Below are positions 31,800 to 35,457 of a stretch of 35,457 nt of DNA, piece by piece (the stretch's first letter is position 1; every line of letters begins with the position of its first letter). This DNA is from a virus, in IMG/VR virus record IMGVR_UViG_3300047095_000401, positions 1 through 35,457 of that record; one strand, written 5' to 3'. The position numbers and the translations under genes were made by a program. The notes beneath the pieces are model-generated. The model was not told the origin of the DNA, searched no databases, and saw only the letters and a program-made list of their open reading frames with translations.

Positions 31800-33559
31800 T
31801 TGTATTGAATAATCGTGTCAATGTCAATTTTGTATTCTTTGACCAAATCTTTGAAGAAGTCAAAGGTCTTCTTGTGATATTTTTCAAACCATTCAGGTGC
31901 ATAAACGTATGCGGAAAACGATTCAGTCCAGAATTCAGACCAGTTTGTTTCACCGTAACTTGTTGGTGCGTCTGTCAATCTGATTTGTCTTTGTCTTGCA
32001 AAAGAAGTCAAGATGTCTCGCTTCTTTGGGTCAACATTGTTGTGAATCAAATGCGCGAATTCATGTGTGATTGTTGGTGCGATGTTGTTGTCTTTCAATT
32101 CAGACATTGAAAAAATTCCGTAAATCTTGTCACCTTCTGTGAATTTATACCCGTTTCGAATGATGTCACCTTTTGCATTCAAATACAAAGAATCATTTTC
32201 TTTCAAAAACCTTTCTCGGTCTTCATAAAGAGAATTCAACTGGTTTGAATAATTCTTTTTTAAGATTGTATCGTTTTTGTAAGTCTTCACTGAAAGACCA
32301 GCGGTTTTGCCGCTTGAAGCGTAATAAGTACACATTCCGCCAGTTCCGTCCGTAAGTCTGGGAACATTACTCGCAAACACTTTGGGTTTGTTGATGAAAA
32401 GGTTCTTACTTTTCAAAGGTGCTGCGGCTTCGCTGGGTGTCAACAATCCAATCGGAACACTTCCAGAATTTGAAAATTTTGCCGCAGAATCGGCATCGGC
32501 AACAATTTCAAAGAACTTCTTGTTGAATTCTGGTGTTTGACTTGAAACAAAGAATTCTTCATTCAGTTGTTCTTGATTTGAAACATTTTCTTGTTTTTTC
32601 TTGTTGGTCTTGACTTTTTTCTTGACTTCAGAAATCTGGTCTTCAACTTTGGTTTCAGTTTCATTTTCATCGTCAATCTGGTCTTCTTCAAGTCTTTTCT
32701 TTTGTGAAGGTGTCAACTTGAAAGGAATTGCAGAATGACGGCAATTGTAACCGCCACGAAATGTTGCAAAGTTTTCTTTGTTTGTTCCTGAAATCATGCC
32801 TGAACCATTGTTTGTCGCCCACGAAATTTCGGAATCAAGGTCTGATTTCTGAAGAATTCTTTTCTTCACCCAACGAACACACTGACTTCTTGAATCTTCA
32901 ATCAACGAACCCACGTATCTGAAGGCATCAAGTTCAAATTCTTCTGCAATTCTTGAATTGATTTGACCTTCAAACTGATTCAAGGCATCGCGCGAAACTT
33001 GTTTGACATATCTTGAATAAAGTCCGTCGACATTTGGGTTTCCGAGAATGTAGTTTGTCAAGTATTGTTCAAGTTCAGACTTTGAAGTTCCGGCAACAAT
33101 ATTCTGAAAAAGACCTTGTCTGACTGGTTCAATGAAGTTTGTGTTCACACCAGAACCCGTCAAACCTTCAAGTGTTGATTCAACCGCTTGTTTTTGAACT
33201 GGTGAAATCAAATCTTCAAGTTCATCAACTGAAAGTTCATTGACATCTTTCTGAACATCAAAATTGAATTGTTTGATTGTTTCAAAGTTTCGAAGGTATT
33301 CTGAAATCGCAGAAGGCATGTCAGAACCCTGAATCGCATCAATGATTGTTTTATCAATCATTGAAACAAGGTCAATGTTTTTGTCGTCAAAATCAATTTT
33401 TCCGCCTGAAGTGTTCATCTTGTCAATCAACTTCTTCACCGCACCGAAAATTCTTTGGTTTGTTGGTGTCAGTTTGTTGAACAACTTTTGTTCAGCGGTC
33501 TGAATTGTCTTGTCTTTCTTTGAAATTATTTCAATGATTTCATCTGAAAATTCCGCCAT
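31796..33559 (-). CDS. MuF-like minor head protein fused to a zincin metallopeptidase domain, 587 aa
   Basis: Residues ~110-285 are an SPP1 gp7/Mu F-type head morphogenesis domain (LEQYLTNYILGN, QVSRDALNQFEGQINSRIAE, RYVGSLIEDSRSQCVRWVKK, FRGGYNCRHSAIPF). An acidic, Lys-rich linker (~290-335) follows. Residues ~335-587 form a second domain with TITHEFAHLIHNN: HExxH at 499-503, and WSEFWTESFSAY downstream offering Glu546 as third zinc ligand. MuF proteins sit at the portal and are known to carry toxin or effector domains. Maturation protease or injected effector are both possible. The stop/start overlaps on each side place it between portal and head genes. Confidence 0.85.
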   Translation of the reverse strand: MAEFSDEIIEIISKKDKTIQTAEQKLFNKLTPTNQRIFGAVKKLIDKMNTSGGKIDFDDKNIDLVSMIDKTIIDAIQGSDMPSAISEYLRNFETIKQFNFDVQKDVNELSVDELEDLISPVQKQAVESTLEGLTGSGVNTNFIEPVRQGLFQNIVAGTSKSELEQYLTNYILGNPNVDGLYSRYVKQVSRDALNQFEGQINSRIAEEFELDAFRYVGSLIEDSRSQCVRWVKKRILQKSDLDSEISWATNNGSGMISGTNKENFATFRGGYNCRHSAIPFKLTPSQKKRLEEDQIDDENETETKVEDQISEVKKKVKTNKKKQENVSNQEQLNEEFFVSSQTPEFNKKFFEIVADADSAAKFSNSGSVPIGLLTPSEAAAPLKSKNLFINKPKVFASNVPRLTDGTGGMCTYYASSGKTAGLSVKTYKNDTILKKNYSNQLNSLYEDRERFLKENDSLYLNAKGDIIRNGYKFTEGDKIYGIFSMSELKDNNIAPTITHEFAHLIHNNVDPKKRDILTSFARQRQIRLTDAPTSYGETNWSEFWTESFSAYVYAPEWFEKYHKKTFDFFKDLVKEYKIDIDTIIQYK

Positions 33560-35457
33560 TAAAGTGCATTTTGTTGAACTGATATTTCAATCGGGTTGCC
33601 GAGAATTTGTTCCGCCTTTTCGCCTTCAATTCCATAAATTTCACGCAACAACGCAAGTGCCGCACTTCTTTGGGTCAAACCTTGTGCAACTGATTCTTGA
33701 ATCTGAAGAATGCCTTGAACACCGCCGACTGAACCCTTCAGGTTTGCTTGTGCTTCGGCTTGTTGCCTTTGAAGTTCAGTGTCTTGACCAAACCCTGAAA
33801 CATCAATGATCGTTTTCGGAATGTACGAATCAATGACTGGTTTCATTGCAGTGTCAAGTGCATTGAACAATTCTGAAAGACCTTGTTCAAGAAATTCAGT
33901 TCCGTTTGATGCAACGAGATTAGTCATGGTTTTGTAGGCGTACAAAGACTTCAGAAGGTCTTCTTTCTTGATTGTTCCAGATGCAAGAAGGGTCTGTTTG
34001 TCTTTCACACTTAAATTGAACAAAGGGTCGTACGAAACCAGAACTTCAACCATTCTGGTCACGGCCTTGTTTCCTGAAAACCTTTTCTTTGCAAGGTCTT
34101 TTGTTGATTCAACCAGAAATGCGACTGGTGCGTTCTTGTCAGTCAATTTTGTGATTTCAGAAATCAAGTCTTCTTCAGTCTTCATTGAAAACGAAATCGG
34201 CTTCACAATGACTGGTTCTTTTGGTTGAATGACATTTCTGTACGATTCAATGAACATCAAAGACTTGAAAATGATTTCATCAAAAATGTTGTTTGAAATC
34301 TTTGTCAGTTGTGAAAATGAATCTTCACGGTCAATCTGTTTTGCAGTCCCGCTTTGTGCTTCATCAATTGTTGTCAAGTGAAGTGATTCTTCCGCCTTTT
34401 TTAACAATGTTTCCCACGCTTGACCAGAATACTGAATGATATCGACTGGCGGTGAAATGAATTTCAACATTGCTTCAGATGAAGAATTGTTTTCTTTTAG
34501 AATTCCGTCACCTTTTTCACGAATATACACACCAAAAGGTGACCTTGAAATGACACGACCAGAACCTTTGCAAACGCCACATCGTTCATGTTCATCTGAT
34601 TCATGATTGTAAACAATTCCGTCTCGACAACCTTTTGCTGAACAAGTTTCTGCAATTTCTTCACGATACGGGAATGCTGAAGTTGTCATGACGGCCGTCC
34701 AGTCTGAATACTGACGAATCGCTTCATTTGCAAAGGGAACAAATGCCGAAAAATAACTTTCAAAAAAGTCTTCGTCGGTAAGGTCACCGCCCAGAATAAT
34801 TGCCGGAACTTGACCAATTTGGTGCATGTATATCAATTCAGTTTCAAATCTGGTATTTTGACCAGTGCCGACCTGAAAGTGACGAAAATACGCATCATTC
34901 GTCAAAGTGTAATAAACAAGACCAGTGTTTGTCTTCTTTCCATTTGACAAGACTTCAACAAATTCATCTGGTGAACGCCAACAAATCAAATTCGGTTCAA
35001 AAACCTTGATGTGTTCAGACATAATCAACAAAGGTGAAACATCGACCTTCACTGAAGGGTTGAAAAGACCTTCACCAGACGGAACCCAGACCAGAAAACC
35101 GTTCGGGTCTTCAATCATTCTTCTGACAACATACTTCTGAATGAATGAATAAAAGAATTGACCTTCAAACTTTCTGGTGTTCAAGTATTCATTCAATTCA
35201 TCTGAAACACTTATTGAAAAATTCGCATTCTGAAAAATACGAAACAACTTGTCAATTGCACGATTCATTGAGCCTTTTGTAATTGGTTCGTAAATCATAA
35301 GACGATATTTCTGAACATCTGGGTCTTCGTTTGGTCGCCTTGCAGTCAAGATTGTTTCTGGTTTCTTTCCGCGGGTGTGAACAAACATCGTTTCACGAAC
35401 CTTCTGCCAGTGTTCAAAGTTCTTTGGTCGATATTTTGAATCAGACAGAAAAGAAGA
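33559..35457 (-). CDS. Portal protein, main part, about 639 aa in full
   Basis: This is the dodecameric channel through which TerL packages DNA. The frame leaves the window at the right edge and continues at the left end (ATG at 160-162), so the internal Met at 35388 is not the start. Features (internal-Met numbering): MNRAIDKLFRIFQNANFSIS near 41, an SYFSAFVPFANEAIRQYSDW helix ~211-230, and a C-terminal helical part with QRQQAEAQANLKGSVGGVQG. An insertion carries CSAKGC and CGVCKGSG (Cys249, 254, 270, 273), a zinc-ribbon pattern resembling the DnaJ CxxCxGxG motif. The stop overlaps the MuF-like start (TAATG). Confidence 0.88.
   Translation of the reverse strand, partial: SSFLSDSKYRPKNFEHWQKVRETMFVHTRGKKPETILTARRPNEDPDVQKYRLMIYEPITKGSMNRAIDKLFRIFQNANFSISVSDELNEYLNTRKFEGQFFYSFIQKYVVRRMIEDPNGFLVWVPSGEGLFNPSVKVDVSPLLIMSEHIKVFEPNLICWRSPDEFVEVLSNGKKTNTGLVYYTLTNDAYFRHFQVGTGQNTRFETELIYMHQIGQVPAIILGGDLTDEDFFESYFSAFVPFANEAIRQYSDWTAVMTTSAFPYREEIAETCSAKGCRDGIVYNHESDEHERCGVCKGSGRVISRSPFGVYIREKGDGILKENNSSSEAMLKFISPPVDIIQYSGQAWETLLKKAEESLHLTTIDEAQSGTAKQIDREDSFSQLTKISNNIFDEIIFKSLMFIESYRNVIQPKEPVIVKPISFSMKTEEDLISEITKLTDKNAPVAFLVESTKDLAKKRFSGNKAVTRMVEVLVSYDPLFNLSVKDKQTLLASGTIKKEDLLKSLYAYKTMTNLVASNGTEFLEQGLSELFNALDTAMKPVIDSYIPKTIIDVSGFGQDTELQRQQAEAQANLKGSVGGVQGILQIQESVAQGLTQRSAALALLREIYGIEGEKAEQILGNPIEISVQQNAL
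35317..35457. repeat. Terminal overlap, right copy (circular closure)
   Basis: Copy of bases 1-141, differing only at 35443 (A instead of G). It should be counted once when the genome is closed. Confidence 0.9.

Noticed and set aside
1-35457. Temperate lifestyle (integrase, excisionase, CI-like repressor, attachment site)
   Set aside because: None of these genes or sites was seen; the tandem-HTH and winged-helix proteins alone do not support lysogeny.

Overview
The window is an essentially complete, circularly closing genome of a tailed phage (Caudoviricetes, probably a siphovirus). Bases 1-141 recur at 35317-35457 with one synonymous difference, so the unique circle is about 35,316 bp, and the portal gene runs across the junction. 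Every supported gene lies on the minus strand. The likely host is a member of the Bacteroidota. Four promoter-like sites fit the Bacteroidota consensus (TTG/TTTG, 18-19 bp spacer, TAnnTTTG), start codons follow A-rich leaders rather than Shine-Dalgarno sites, and the DNA is AT-rich. I see no integrase, phage repressor, tRNA, CRISPR array or DNA polymerase, which suggests a phage that relies on the host replisome; lifestyle cannot be settled from this.

Layout in the direction of transcription (falling coordinates): (1) about 23.2-17.1 kb, early region: small genes of unknown function in short promoter/terminator units (three copies of one promoter type), plus a group containing a TET-associated-type glycosyltransferase (TAGT-like), a conserved partner and a PAPS-reductase-like PP-loop protein. 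(2) 17.1-12.2 kb, replication and recombination: RecT/Bet annealase, a tandem-HTH-like protein, a replisome-organizer-like protein, SSB, small membrane proteins, a winged-helix protein. (3) 12.3-10.0 kb, packaging: TerS, small conserved phage proteins, TerL. (4) 10.0-0.2 kb, tail: chaperone with a probable -1 frameshift extension, tape measure, a tail protein with an internal hydrophobic hairpin, two very Cys-rich tail-tip/fibre candidates. (5) Across the junction, 35.3-28.7 kb, head: portal, MuF-like minor head protein carrying a zincin domain, scaffold, major capsid, probable major tail protein. (6) 28.6-23.4 kb: accessory virion genes, amidase endolysin, holin candidate, unimolecular spanin, neck proteins, membrane protein, then a terminator. 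Tail genes therefore precede head genes, and the lysis cassette lies among the connector genes.

The strongest hidden signal is in the base sequence itself. By eye, all 27 GATC sites, all 15 GGCC sites and all 9 GGWCC sites overlap a CpG, and I found no AGCT or CCWGG, which cannot overlap a CpG. This looks like avoidance of restriction sites that spares sites overlapping CpG, as expected if CpG cytosines are modified. Together with the TAGT-like gene it makes DNA modification the most interesting hypothesis for this phage.
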